Source: Ilyomonas sp965277535
Lineage (GTDB): Bacteria > Bacteroidota > Bacteroidia > Chitinophagales > Chitinophagaceae
Reading direction: 5' to 3'
Assembly: GCA_965277535.1 (NCBI GenBank)
Contig: OZ255825.1
Coordinates: forward strand, 2,542,001 to 2,606,000
DNA length: 64,000 bases
A program made the translations under genes and the position numbers. Position 1 is the stretch's first letter, and every line of letters starts with the position of its first letter. The notes below the pieces were generated by a model, which did not search any database, was not told where the DNA came from, and saw nothing but the letters and a program-made list of their open reading frames with translations. Below, in pieces: positions 45,716-55,171 of this stretch.

Positions 45716-48700
45716 TTAGAATTTAATATTGAGATTAAATCCTATGGTACGGGAGTAAGGAACCTGTGCCGATTCGAGTCCCTGAGAGTAAATTGAACTC
45801 GAATAGCTGGATTCAGGGTCTATATTCGGTATATGCTTCATAATGGTGAATACATTTCTTGTTACAAAACTTAACCTTGCTCCCTGTACTTTATTATGGA
45901 ACCATTTAGCAGGAAAATCATAACCAAAAATAATTTGCCTGAATTTGATGAAGCTTGCATCATACACAAACATACCCTGGTTGGCATTAGCCCAGTTGCT
46001 ATAATATTGCGAAGGGGCATCTCCTTCGGTACCGTACGTTTTATCGCGACCGGGTACTGTTTCTTTTGCGAGCCCCTGCACATAGGCTACAAAGTTTGTA
46101 TTGGAAAAAACTTTGCCGCCAAATTTCCCATCAATCAAGAATGATAAAGTAAAATGCCCATACTTGATACTATTGTTCAAACCCGCAGTCCACGGGCTTA
46201 TAGCTGCCCCAAAATCTTTAGGTACTGCACTTGCCGGGTCTGGTGCACCGTGATCAGTGTTAATAACAGTCTTGCCATTCTCATCTGTTTGCGGTGTTAA
46301 AGCAATTATTTGTAGAGGTGTTTTGCCAACTATCTGTTGTATATGTGCAATAGAACCCCAATCGGGTGTAGCAGAACCAAGCGTTATGTAAGACAAGTCA
46401 CCCAGCGATAATACCTGGCCGGCTATATAGCTACCATTAAAATCAATATCCCAGGTAAATTTATTAGCTCTTACAGGCGTTCCTCCCAACGCAAGTTCAA
46501 TACCATTGTAACGAAGGTTGCCTACATTAAGCAAGGCGGTATTATAACCTGATGTATAATCTATGCTAACAGGCACAATATCGTTGGTCACTTTCTTCTG
46601 GTAGAGCGCCAGGTCAAGCCGTATCCTGTTTTTAAAAAAATCCATCTCAGTACCAATCTCCACTTCTTTTCTGGAAGAAGGCTTTAGCGCACTATTGGGA
46701 ACCTGCGTACTGCCGGCTGTTCCAACAGGAAATGTACCATTCGGAACTTCCAGCGTTCCCTGTACACCATAAGTTTGCAAGGTTTGATACGGTCCATCCG
46801 CTTCACCTCCAACATCCGCATAACTCAACCTTAATTTTCCAAGATCCATGTTCGGAATATGCAGTAATTCAGAAAAAACAAAAGAACTGTTTATTGACGG
46901 GTACAGGTAGTTCTTTTTACCGGGCGATAAAGTGGAATACCAGTCGTTGCGGCCAGTAATAGTGAAGTATAAGAAGTTTTTATACGCCAGGTCTGCACTT
47001 CCATAAATAGATTGGTATTCCGAATGGAATAGTCCGTATCCTAACACCTTATCTTCAAGATTGCCGATATTGTATAAGAAAGGAATAGCAAAGTTTTGAC
47101 CCGAGGCCGTAACATATTCCTGAGAAGATTTCCTGTAGTTAGCTCCTGCCAGTAGGTTAAGCGAAAAGTCTTTAGAGAACGTAAATTTTTTACCGGCAGT
47201 TACATCAATGTTTATTTCTGTCTGCTTTACATTTTGTTCAGACATGTCTCCGTTAATTCCCTGGTCATCAAGATAACCAGTGCCAATTGGTTCTATGTTA
47301 GTATTACGGTCATTCACATAATCATCAGCCACCATTGCCCCTATAAAAATGCCATTATCAAAAGTGTATTTTAAATTGGCTGAGCCGATAAACCGGTTAC
47401 GGTGAATCGCTCCCTGGAATTTATAAGCGGCAAAATAAGGATTGGTAGTATATACATCACCAAAAGGATTTAGCTCGTGACCATTGGCAGTTGTGCCATT
47501 GCCATTTACACCAGCTAGGGTTTCTATGTTTATATTAGGTGGAACAAACATAGGCCCCCAGTTAAGATTACCTACCGCGTCCGCGACATTAGGTGCATTC
47601 TTGGTGTATTCTGTAATATACTGAGCGGATATATCCAGTGATAAACGCTTTGCAAAATTCAGCTGCGTTGATTGTGCAAAAGTTTGCCGGTAAAGCCCTG
47701 CATCGGGTACATAACTATTATCGTTAAGATTGCTGAATGATATACGGGTAGCGCCAACATCGCCAAAATTTTTGCTGAACGATATTGTGTTGGTTGCCGC
47801 CTGCCCCTGCTTGTAAAAGCGGTTTAAATTGCCCTTTGCCACCGCTGCATAAGGTCTTGAAATTCCATCAAACTGAATAACAGGCGAACCATCAAGCGGC
47901 GCGCCCCAGCTTGATTCCATTGACCCTCGCGCATCGGCGGCATTAATGGGTTTAGCCCCGTTATACCCTTGTCCGTATACTTTTTGAAAATCTGTTTCAT
48001 CAATTACATTTTCCAAAACATAATTGGAATTGATTTCAATACCGATCCCTCGCCCGCTTTTACCTTTTTTTGTAGTAATCAGTACCACGCCATTTGCACC
48101 GCGATACCCATATAGAGCGGTAGCAGCAGCGCCTTTTAATACCGATATAGTTTCAATATCATCAGGGTTAATATCACCAATACCATCACCGCCATCTTTG
48201 CCGCCATACCCCGTTTGTACATCTGTTGTTGCATAATTATTATTCACTAAGGGAATACCGTTCAATACATACAGCGGCTGATTATTGCCCGTCATGGAAG
48301 TAATACCACGTATCACCACATTGGAAGCACTGTTTGGACCGGCGCCTACACCGCTTACATTTACACCAGCAACACGCCCTTCAAGACTATTTACAAAACT
48401 GTTATCGCGTGCTTCTGTAATACTTTCGCCTTTTACTTCACTTACCGAATAACCCAGAGTACGCCTTTGCTTGGTAATGCCTAAAGCCGTTACCACCACA
48501 TCATGCAGTGCGCCTGATGTTGCAGTCATTACAACATCAATTGTTGTTTGCATACCTACTTTTACCTCCGTATTGCTGTAGCCGACATAAGAAAAAACAA
48601 GTATATCATTATCGTCTACTTTGATGGAATAAGTGCCATCCTGGCTTGTTGCAGTAGTCGGCTTTCCCTTTACAGTAATGCTTACCGATGCAAGCGGCTT

Positions 48701-48859
48701 ACCGGTTGCAGAGTCTGTAACCTTACCTGAAATCGTTTTCTCAGGCAATTTTATTATCCCGGCAACGGCATGTAAAAAACTCATGAGGATAAATAGTGCA
48801 ATGAGTAAAATTGTAAAAATGCCTTTGGGCATAACAAATATTTTTGTATAACTATTCAT
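45716..48859 (-). CDS. SusC/RagA family TonB-linked outer membrane transporter
   Basis: This is a 1047-residue TonB-dependent transporter. It has a signal/anchor region to about 35, a CarboxypepD-regulatory-like domain (TISGKVTDSATGKPLASVSI), a plug with the SusC signature ISVLKGAAATALYGYRGANG, and the barrel. The C-terminal strand ends FNLNIKF. It is of full size and uninterrupted. It pairs with the SusD-like gene immediately downstream. Confidence 0.93.
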   Translation of the reverse strand: MNSYTKIFVMPKGIFTILLIALFILMSFLHAVAGIIKLPEKTISGKVTDSATGKPLASVSITVKGKPTTATSQDGTYSIKVDDNDILVFSYVGYSNTEVKVGMQTTIDVVMTATSGALHDVVVTALGITKQRRTLGYSVSEVKGESITEARDNSFVNSLEGRVAGVNVSGVGAGPNSASNVVIRGITSMTGNNQPLYVLNGIPLVNNNYATTDVQTGYGGKDGGDGIGDINPDDIETISVLKGAAATALYGYRGANGVVLITTKKGKSGRGIGIEINSNYVLENVIDETDFQKVYGQGYNGAKPINAADARGSMESSWGAPLDGSPVIQFDGISRPYAAVAKGNLNRFYKQGQAATNTISFSKNFGDVGATRISFSNLNDNSYVPDAGLYRQTFAQSTQLNFAKRLSLDISAQYITEYTKNAPNVADAVGNLNWGPMFVPPNINIETLAGVNGNGTTANGHELNPFGDVYTTNPYFAAYKFQGAIHRNRFIGSANLKYTFDNGIFIGAMVADDYVNDRNTNIEPIGTGYLDDQGINGDMSEQNVKQTEINIDVTAGKKFTFSKDFSLNLLAGANYRKSSQEYVTASGQNFAIPFLYNIGNLEDKVLGYGLFHSEYQSIYGSADLAYKNFLYFTITGRNDWYSTLSPGKKNYLYPSINSSFVFSELLHIPNMDLGKLRLSYADVGGEADGPYQTLQTYGVQGTLEVPNGTFPVGTAGSTQVPNSALKPSSRKEVEIGTEMDFFKNRIRLDLALYQKKVTNDIVPVSIDYTSGYNTALLNVGNLRYNGIELALGGTPVRANKFTWDIDFNGSYIAGQVLSLGDLSYITLGSATPDWGSIAHIQQIVGKTPLQIIALTPQTDENGKTVINTDHGAPDPASAVPKDFGAAISPWTAGLNNSIKYGHFTLSFLIDGKFGGKVFSNTNFVAYVQGLAKETVPGRDKTYGTEGDAPSQYYSNWANANQGMFVYDASFIKFRQIIFGYDFPAKWFHNKVQGARLSFVTRNVFTIMKHIPNIDPESSYSSSIYSQGLESAQVPYSRTIGFNLNIKF

Positions 48860-48929
48860 AACTGGTCAGTTAAGGTTAATTATTAATGTAGCAGTGTATA
48901 ATATGCGATATTATCAATTTTAAACAATC

Positions 48930-48937
48930 CAAATTTA
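48930..48937 (-). promoter_or_regulatory. TAnnTTTG -7 element upstream of susC
   Basis: On the minus strand TAAATTTG lies 71 bases upstream of the SusC start, matching the Bacteroidota -7 consensus. A good -33 TTTG at the standard 19-base spacing is not present, so the assignment is moderate. Confidence 0.4.
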
Positions 48938-49158
48938 TTTTTGTTTCAACAAATGGTTTATAATTTGAAAAACAAGAGGACAGAGGGCAACTTGAGGCAA
49001 CATTCTTCCGCATCATCATCGGACGAAAAAGTTAAAGCTCATTATCTTTTTACTAAGAAGCGGATAAATATTAACTCTGCTGCTGAATAAAATGATTATT
49101 TGAAGGAAGTGAAATCCAAGGAAACAGGCCTGCCCAATGAATTACAGGTTGCTTTTAA

Positions 49159-49644
49159 TTGATGGGGGTAGCAGATATTACTTATATACCACTGAACGAA
49201 AGATTTGCTTATCTGTTTCTAATTACCGATGCTTACTCCCGAAAGATCGTTGGTTATCATGTAAGTGATTACATGAAAGTAAGTTCAGCAGTGGTTGCCT
49301 TACAGCAGGCGCTGGCACAAAAGCCACCGGAAACAATTGTTATTCATCATAGTGATCGCGGCATACAATACTGCAGTCATGAGTATGTAAGTTTACTTCT
49401 GGAAAGTAACGCTATGATCAGCATGACAGAGAGCGGAGACCCATTGGAGAATGCAATAGCAGAAAGAGTGAACGGCACCTTAAAAACGGAGTTAATCAGC
49501 AGCAGTTACAGTGATATTCATGCAGCCGCCATACACATCTCAAGATGTATAACCATTTATAATTACAGAAGAAGGCACAGCAGTCTGAACTGGCAGATAC
49601 CGGCTGATGTGCACCAGCAAAAAGGGCCACAGGTAAGAAGGTAG
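49159..49644 (+). mobile_element. IS3-family transposase (OrfB) remnant
   Basis: This frame of about 160 codons holds the integrase core. The first catalytic Asp is in VADITYIPL, the second in IHHSDRGIQY, and Glu in ENAIAERVNGTLKTEL, followed by HSSLNWQIPADVH. The N-terminal HTH (OrfA) and the front of OrfB are missing, so the element is 5'-truncated. Sequence at 49841-49868 (AGTCAACTTTTTTCAGGACG core) looks like the right terminal inverted repeat of IS3-type elements. Confidence 0.75.
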
Positions 49645-49714
49645 AAGAACTATTATTACTCAGCAAAACTAAAGGAGGCCGCTATGCAGAAAACGTAACC
49701 AGCCAACGCACAAA

Positions 49715-49751
49715 AAATAGTTTCTTAGCTGAGTAAGGCACGAAACTATTT
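49715..49751. repeat. Inverted repeat inside the IS3 remnant
   Basis: AAATAGTTTC (49715-49724) and GAAACTATTT (49742-49751) are perfect inverted 10-mers. They lie after the transposase stop, before the presumed right end. It may be a terminator or a subterminal feature of the element. Confidence 0.45.
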
Positions 49752-49840
49752 CTGCCACCACACAGGCAAACAACTTCATTGTTCAGCCGTATGCAGGATG
49801 TATTATCTCTATCAACCTGTTACAGGATTATTATTAATAT

Positions 49841-49868
49841 CCAGTCAACTTTTTTCAGGACGAGTCAC
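49841..49868 (+). mobile_element. Probable right end of the IS3 remnant
   Basis: The motif GTCAACTTTTTTCAGGACGA resembles IS3-family terminal repeats with a GTCAACNTTTTTCAGGAC-type core. The matching left end was not found because that side is deleted. Confidence 0.35.
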
Positions 49869-49906
49869 TTTTCTGTTAGCTGCAATTTAAAACGACAATA
49901 AATAAA

Positions 49907-50206
49907 ATGGCAAATTCAAAATACACCTTCCTTGTATTTGGTGCAACAGGAAGAACCGGGCGACATTTTATCTCAATTGCTCTTAACGAAGGACATCAAG
50001 TGATAGCTTTGATTCGTAATCCTGAAAAAATTGATATACAAAACTCTAATTTAAAATTAATCAAAGGTTCCATCGCTGATTATTATGCGATAGATGAGCT
50101 TTTAAAAGGGGTTGACTTTGTAATAAGTATGGTAGGAGATGCTCAACTTCAAAAACGGGAAAATGTAAATACAGCGTTCATTAAAAAACTAAATCCACTA
50201 AGCAAA
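49907..50206 (+). pseudogene. NmrA-like NAD(P)-binding protein cut by the CRISPR array
   Basis: About 100 codons of an atypical SDR: FLVFGATGRTGRHFISIALN with GATGRTG binding the cofactor, then GVDFVISMVGDAQL and VNTAFIKKL. Relatives are over 200 residues. Here the last gene-like codons are followed at 50207 by the first CRISPR repeat, and translation would run six codons into it. The 3' half is absent from the window, so a deletion or rearrangement joined this gene to the array. Confidence 0.7.
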
Positions 50207-51018
50207 CTTGTAATTGTACCATGATGGAATTGAAAGATAATTCAGTAACCTTTTCACTAAGCAAAACACTTGCCTTGTAATTGTACCATGATGGAATTGA
50301 AAGTTTACTAACTGCCCACTGCCGGTGAATCGGTGCTGGTCTTGTAATTGTACCATGATGGAATTGAAAGGTTTGAAAAATTCCTTTGTCTGCAAATGAA
50401 AAAACACTTGTAATTGTACCATGATGGAATTGAAAGATTTGAAGATGTAAGACAGCCCTTTTTGATAGAAAACCTTGTAATTGTACCATGATGGAATTGA
50501 AAGAGATTAGGGCTTACTCTTATCGTTGTAAAATCAACGGCTTGTAATTGTACCATGATGGAATTGAAAGTAAATCACATAACCGCGTTGTTGCTACTTA
50601 TGCAACCTTGTAATTGTACCATGATGGAATTGAAAGAAAACAATCAAATCAAGGAACACTTTGCCGGAAATATCTTGTAATTGTACCATGATGGAATTGA
50701 AAGCAAAGAACTCAATTGCTTTCTCGTTTGCCGATTCACTTGTAATTGTACCATGATGGAATTGAAAGAAGCGAGGCTAACACGCCGGTTTGCAACCCTG
50801 TGGGCTTGTAATTGTACCATGATGGAATTGAAAGCCCTTAATACCCTGAATACCTTGCGCGCCAGTGGCCTTGTAATTGTACCATGATGGAATTGAAAGA
50901 CGAATAATGAAGTGGGCTTGGTGGCGTATTGGTGCTTGTAATTGTACCGTGATGGAATTGAAAGTCATATAGGTTTGGAAGGCAAAGCAGGTGATAAAGT
51001 CTTGTAATTGTACCATGA
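50207..51018 (+). CRISPR. Orphan CRISPR array, 12 repeats plus a truncated 13th
   Basis: The 30-base repeat begins CTTGTAATTGTACC and ends GGAATTGAAAG. Copies start at 50207, 50274, 50341, 50407, 50474, 50541, 50607, 50674, 50739, 50805, 50870 and 50935. The twelfth has one A-to-G change, and a thirteenth (51001) diverges after 18 bases. The twelve spacers are 35-37 bases long and all different. The 3' ATTGAAAG end and the decay at the right imply transcription rightward with the leader on the left, but the left flank is coding sequence, not a leader. No cas gene occurs in the window. The 297 bases to the right show no gene. Confidence 0.97.
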
Positions 51019-51315
51019 AGGTGTGCGGTAAGTCAAACCATATCTTTTAAACAGGCTTTTTATGGTTGGTTATAAACTACGGAGAGTGAAAGCTAGGGGC
51101 AGTGCCGCTTGATTACTTTTGATCATACTACGATGAGTTGAGTGTAGGGGCTCGCCTAAGTGGAAGAAGAGCCAACTACAGTATTGCGACAACTTATACA
51201 AATTGTAAGTAAAGAAGTTGTAAGCGAACCTAACATTCATATCGTGTAATCAAACCGCCTTTGTAACAAATTCCCTGTTGAACCGTAAAGTATAAATTGT
51301 AAACCCGCAAGGCTT

Positions 51316-52473
51316 ATGAAAAGGAATTACTGGATTGATTATTTGCGTTCGTTTATTACAGTGTTGGTGGTAGCACATCATTCAGCACTTGCCTATACAA
51401 CATTTGCTCATTTTGATAAAACTGCTTATATCAATTCAACAACACCTGTCGTTGACAGTACAAGGTGGATAGTGATGGATATTTTTGAAAACTTCAATGA
51501 TGTTTTTTTTATGTCATTGATGTTCCTGATAAGCGGTCTTTTTGTTTTCAAAAGTTTAAACCGGAAAGGCTCCAAAACATTTCTGCTGGAGCGGCTGCAG
51601 AGGTTAGGGATTCCATTTGTTATTGCTGAAACCGTTATCATTCCGATTGCTTTTATACCTTCTTATTACCTCAGCCATCGTCATTTTCACTTAACCGCTT
51701 TTGTGAAGGATTATATCGTAGTGGAACAGTGGCCGGTGGGGCCGCCTTGGTTTATATGGGAGTTATTATTGTTTAACATCATTACTGTCTTTATTCCCTC
51801 TTCTTTTTTTGTTTTTATATTCAATACAATTGGTAAGCTGTCGCAAAAACCACCCTATCTGATTCTTGCTTTTTTTACAATCGTTTGCTTGTCATTTATT
51901 CCTTTAAGCATTAGCGTTGGGCAATATACATGGACGGGCTTTGGCCCTTTCGATCTCCAGTTAAACCGTATACTGTTATATTTTGTTTTCTTTCTTTTAG
52001 GTTGTTGTTTGGGAGCCGGTAAATGGGAAGATTACTTTTTTATCAATAATAAGCTACTCAATAAGTCATGGTTATTTTGGGCAACAATGAGTGTAATAAG
52101 TTATTTGATAATAGAATGGCTCACTTTTTTTGCTCCTTCATTTATTAATCCATATACCGCAAAGAGTAAAACGGCATGGTTTATTTTTGATGCATTTTTT
52201 AGTGCCAGTTGTATCAGCAGCAGCCTTGCTTTCATTTCAATCTTTAAGCAAAAAGCAGATGTTTTAAATTATACAGGAAGTAATCTTTCGGCGAACGCTT
52301 ATGGCATTTATCTTATTCATTATGTGTTTGTAACCTGGCTGCAGTTTGCCTTGCTCCAAATTTCTGTACCCGTTTTAATAAAGTTCCTGGTTGTATTTAC
52401 CGGAGCTTTATCATTGAGTTGGGTAACGGTAAACAGTTTGCGAAAATGGAAAATAGTGCATAACCTTATATAA
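51316..52473 (+). CDS. Acyltransferase family membrane protein
   Basis: This is a 385-residue polytopic protein of the Acyl_transf_3/OatA-like family. MKRNYWIDYLRSFITVLVVA is the conserved first helix with the family Arg, and HHSALAY carries the catalytic-type His. About ten hydrophobic segments follow. LSANAYGIYLIHYVFVTWLQ is the conserved C-terminal helix. It would transfer acyl groups to a sugar or other acceptor. No partner gene is visible. Confidence 0.85.
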   Translation: MKRNYWIDYLRSFITVLVVAHHSALAYTTFAHFDKTAYINSTTPVVDSTRWIVMDIFENFNDVFFMSLMFLISGLFVFKSLNRKGSKTFLLERLQRLGIPFVIAETVIIPIAFIPSYYLSHRHFHLTAFVKDYIVVEQWPVGPPWFIWELLLFNIITVFIPSSFFVFIFNTIGKLSQKPPYLILAFFTIVCLSFIPLSISVGQYTWTGFGPFDLQLNRILLYFVFFLLGCCLGAGKWEDYFFINNKLLNKSWLFWATMSVISYLIIEWLTFFAPSFINPYTAKSKTAWFIFDAFFSASCISSSLAFISIFKQKADVLNYTGSNLSANAYGIYLIHYVFVTWLQFALLQISVPVLIKFLVVFTGALSLSWVTVNSLRKWKIVHNLI

Positions 52474-52788
52474 AGGAGCAAAACTTTTTCTCTATCGGTC
52501 GGTGTCCTTACCGAACCAAACACTTGCCCCTGTTTAGCATAGTCTTCCCTTATACAGTTTTGCGATCTTTCGGTTGTCCCGCATCTGTTGTGGCTGTACC
52601 CTGCAAGAACGAAGGGCGGGCTTAGAGCAACAGAATAGATTGGCAAACAGATGATAGAAGTAACACAAACAGCAAGCAACCGAACAGTAACAACAATCAG
52701 GGGTTTTATGGTTGCAATAGCCATGTTGGAAAGTTTTCTACCTAAAAACAATCTTTGCTGCAGTGAGAAAACGCGGTGGACAGCCCAT
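52474..52788. other. Intergenic, no gene seen
   Basis: Nothing recognisable between the acyltransferase and the converging pyrophosphatase. Confidence 0.4.
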
Positions 52789-53271
52789 TTACTTATCGTG
52801 TTGGCCGGCAATGAGCTGATAGGCTTCCTCCGCACTCTTTCTTTCCAAAGGCTTAAACGTTTTACCTGCCAGCTCGTTATAATTTACAAAAAAGGTTTCT
52901 AATTGTTCAATCATCTTGGGTGGCAAATCATCGATTGATTGTATATCAGCAAACAATTGTGACACTTCGGGGACAGCTAAAAACCTGTCATTACGCACGG
53001 TGTCGCCTTCCTCTGTTTGCTCGGCTGCAATAGCGCCTATGAGTCTGCAATCCATTATACAACCCGGAAAACTGCTTAGCTCAGACAGGATAATAATATC
53101 AAGCGGGTCGCCATCTTCTCCTTTTGTTCCGGGTATAAATCCAAAATCAAAAGGAAACACCATTCCTGCCGGCATTGTCTTTTTCAGCTTGAACAGTTTT
53201 AGGTCCGGCTCATAATCATATTTATAGGCACTGCCTTTCGGTGTTTCAACAATAGCTGTTACTGTGTTCAT
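52789..53271 (-). CDS. ppa: Inorganic pyrophosphatase (family I type)
   Basis: This is a 160-residue soluble pyrophosphatase: VETPKGSAYKYDYEPDLKLF, FPFDFGFIPGT, and the metal-binding EDGDPLDIIIL with its three Asp. VPEVSQLFADIQSIDDLPPK follows. It hydrolyses PPi to phosphate. It lies 27 bases after the sugar dehydrogenase gene in the same direction, which is likely chance in function but possibly one transcript. Confidence 0.9.
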   Translation of the reverse strand: MNTVTAIVETPKGSAYKYDYEPDLKLFKLKKTMPAGMVFPFDFGFIPGTKGEDGDPLDIIILSELSSFPGCIMDCRLIGAIAAEQTEEGDTVRNDRFLAVPEVSQLFADIQSIDDLPPKMIEQLETFFVNYNELAGKTFKPLERKSAEEAYQLIAGQHDK

Positions 53272-53298
53272 AGGATTCTGATTTACATTTGGACAAGC

Positions 53299-54885
53299 TC
53301 AGTGTACTGACTTCTGTTTGGCAAACTGTAATTTTCTTTTGTCAACTACCTTATCGTCTGTATTTTCTTTTTTGTTTACTGGTGAATTACTACTGTTATC
53401 AGCCGTATTGTTACCCTCATAATGAAATGCCAGCAAACATCCTTTATATGATACCTGCTTCGGATCTTCTGCCGAAGGTCCGCTTGTTACCGAAGCACTG
53501 TCTGTGACTGCATAAATGGTTTTTCCGTCCGGTGATATGGCCACATCTCTGTATCGCACCTGCGCTTTAAAATAACAAACCGTATCTCCCGTGATGCCCG
53601 TTCCCTTCTCATTCAGTTTTAACCTTATAATATGTCCGTTTTTCAACGAAGGCAACAGCAATGAATTCTTCCAGTCTGGTATGGCATCCGATGTATAAAC
53701 ATCAATGCTACCCGGTGCTTCTGATGCCCATTCCTGCTTTCCCGTATCCATTTTGATACTATCGTAAAGTGCCATTAGAAAAGCGTGTGGGTTTGGATAT
53801 AGTGTTACAATCGGGTCTCTGTAATCAGCACCCATTTTATCCGCATTTCCCCTTTCATTCCCAATGAGGGGATAAGCCGTATGCCAGTTGCCAGGCAGGT
53901 TTTCGTGTGACGTAACACCAGCCGCCAATCCATCGTAATTGCCATCGGCATATCCAATCACCAAAGGATGTCCATAGTTTCTTCCTTTTTCAATAATGTT
54001 CACTTCATCATCTGAATAAGGACCATGCTCACTTTCATAAAGTTTGCCACTATCGCCTATTACGGCATAAGCCAGTCCTTCCGGGTTGCGATGACCATAG
54101 CTGTACACTGCATTTTGTCTTGTTTCATTAAAAGGGTTGTCGTTCGGTATCCATTTGTCAAATACACCGGTATCGCCATCCGGCTCTGTATTAAAGCGCA
54201 GTATCTTTCCTTCATAATCGTCTTTCTGCTGGGCATGGTTGGTGCGTCCTGCACTGCCAAACTGTCCCGCCCCCATATCACCGATGGAATAAAAAAGATA
54301 ATCCTTTCCGTTCACGGGTGCTATCAGCAATCGCCCGCCGTCATGGTCGTTGCTGGCAGGAATACTGTCGCAAAGAATCTGGGGGCGCACTAATTGCTGT
54401 GCTTTTATATCATATTCATAACGAACAATGCGGGCTGTAAAAAAGCAACCGCCCCAATTAATCGCGCAGCCTTTGCCTGTGTCGGCAGCACCAGCAAATT
54501 TGTAGTGATAAGCAATGTACACGTATGGCTTGTCTCTAAGGAGTTGCGGATGCAAAGCCATCCCCATGAGTCCGCCTTGTGGCCATGGTTTTCCGCCAGC
54601 CGCTTCTTTCATTTTATCATACCGTGGAAACTGCCGTTGGGTGCTTACATCAAGCAGTACCGTTTTCTTTCCCGTAGCCGGATCAATACGGCTGACTAGG
54701 TAAGCTTTCGCTTCCGTAATCCACAAATAACCATCTGATCCATAGGTTACTTCCCAAGGATCACTTAAATGACTTGACACAATGCGTTCGGTAAACCGCT
54801 CTCCTTTCGCACCAGTAAGCGTTTGTGAAAAGGAAAAAGAGGTAAAAAAGCACCCGCACAGAAACAGTAAGTATCGTATAATCAT
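53299..54885 (-). CDS. PQQ-dependent sugar (glucose/sorbosone) dehydrogenase-like protein
   Basis: This is a 528-residue exported six-bladed beta-propeller: signal peptide to about 21 (FTSFSFSQ), then LSDPWEVTYGSDGYLWITEA, WPQGGLMGMALHP, SYGHRNPEGLAYAV, and GRNYGHPLVIGYADGNYDGL. These are the blade and active-site motifs of the soluble GSDH family, including the conserved His of GHRNPEGLA. It would oxidise an aldose in the periplasm. Pyrroloquinoline quinone genes are not in the window. Confidence 0.87.
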   Translation of the reverse strand: MIIRYLLFLCGCFFTSFSFSQTLTGAKGERFTERIVSSHLSDPWEVTYGSDGYLWITEAKAYLVSRIDPATGKKTVLLDVSTQRQFPRYDKMKEAAGGKPWPQGGLMGMALHPQLLRDKPYVYIAYHYKFAGAADTGKGCAINWGGCFFTARIVRYEYDIKAQQLVRPQILCDSIPASNDHDGGRLLIAPVNGKDYLFYSIGDMGAGQFGSAGRTNHAQQKDDYEGKILRFNTEPDGDTGVFDKWIPNDNPFNETRQNAVYSYGHRNPEGLAYAVIGDSGKLYESEHGPYSDDEVNIIEKGRNYGHPLVIGYADGNYDGLAAGVTSHENLPGNWHTAYPLIGNERGNADKMGADYRDPIVTLYPNPHAFLMALYDSIKMDTGKQEWASEAPGSIDVYTSDAIPDWKNSLLLPSLKNGHIIRLKLNEKGTGITGDTVCYFKAQVRYRDVAISPDGKTIYAVTDSASVTSGPSAEDPKQVSYKGCLLAFHYEGNNTADNSSNSPVNKKENTDDKVVDKRKLQFAKQKSVH

Positions 54886-55171
54886 AAGTTAGATTAGCGA
54901 TAAGTAAAGCGCAATAAACCTGCCATCGCTACTCTATTTTTCTAAATATTATTTTGCTGTTGCACCACTTCTACGATTTCCGGCAATGAGTAAAAGTTCC
55001 GCATCTATAGATTTCCCAATTCCGCTGTCTTTTGACAAAAAAGCGATTATCAATCGTTTTTTTTCTTGTCGTTTGCGAAGCCAGGGAGGGAGCCCGCCGA
55101 AATTTCAAATAATCCAACAGTGATAGGTTACCCCTGCCTATACCAGTAGTTTACCATAAATTTACACTTGT

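Noticed and set aside
50181..51016. Open frames across the CRISPR array
   Set aside because: They are repeats translated in various frames (recurring SIPSWYNYK or FQFHHGTIT peptides), not genes.
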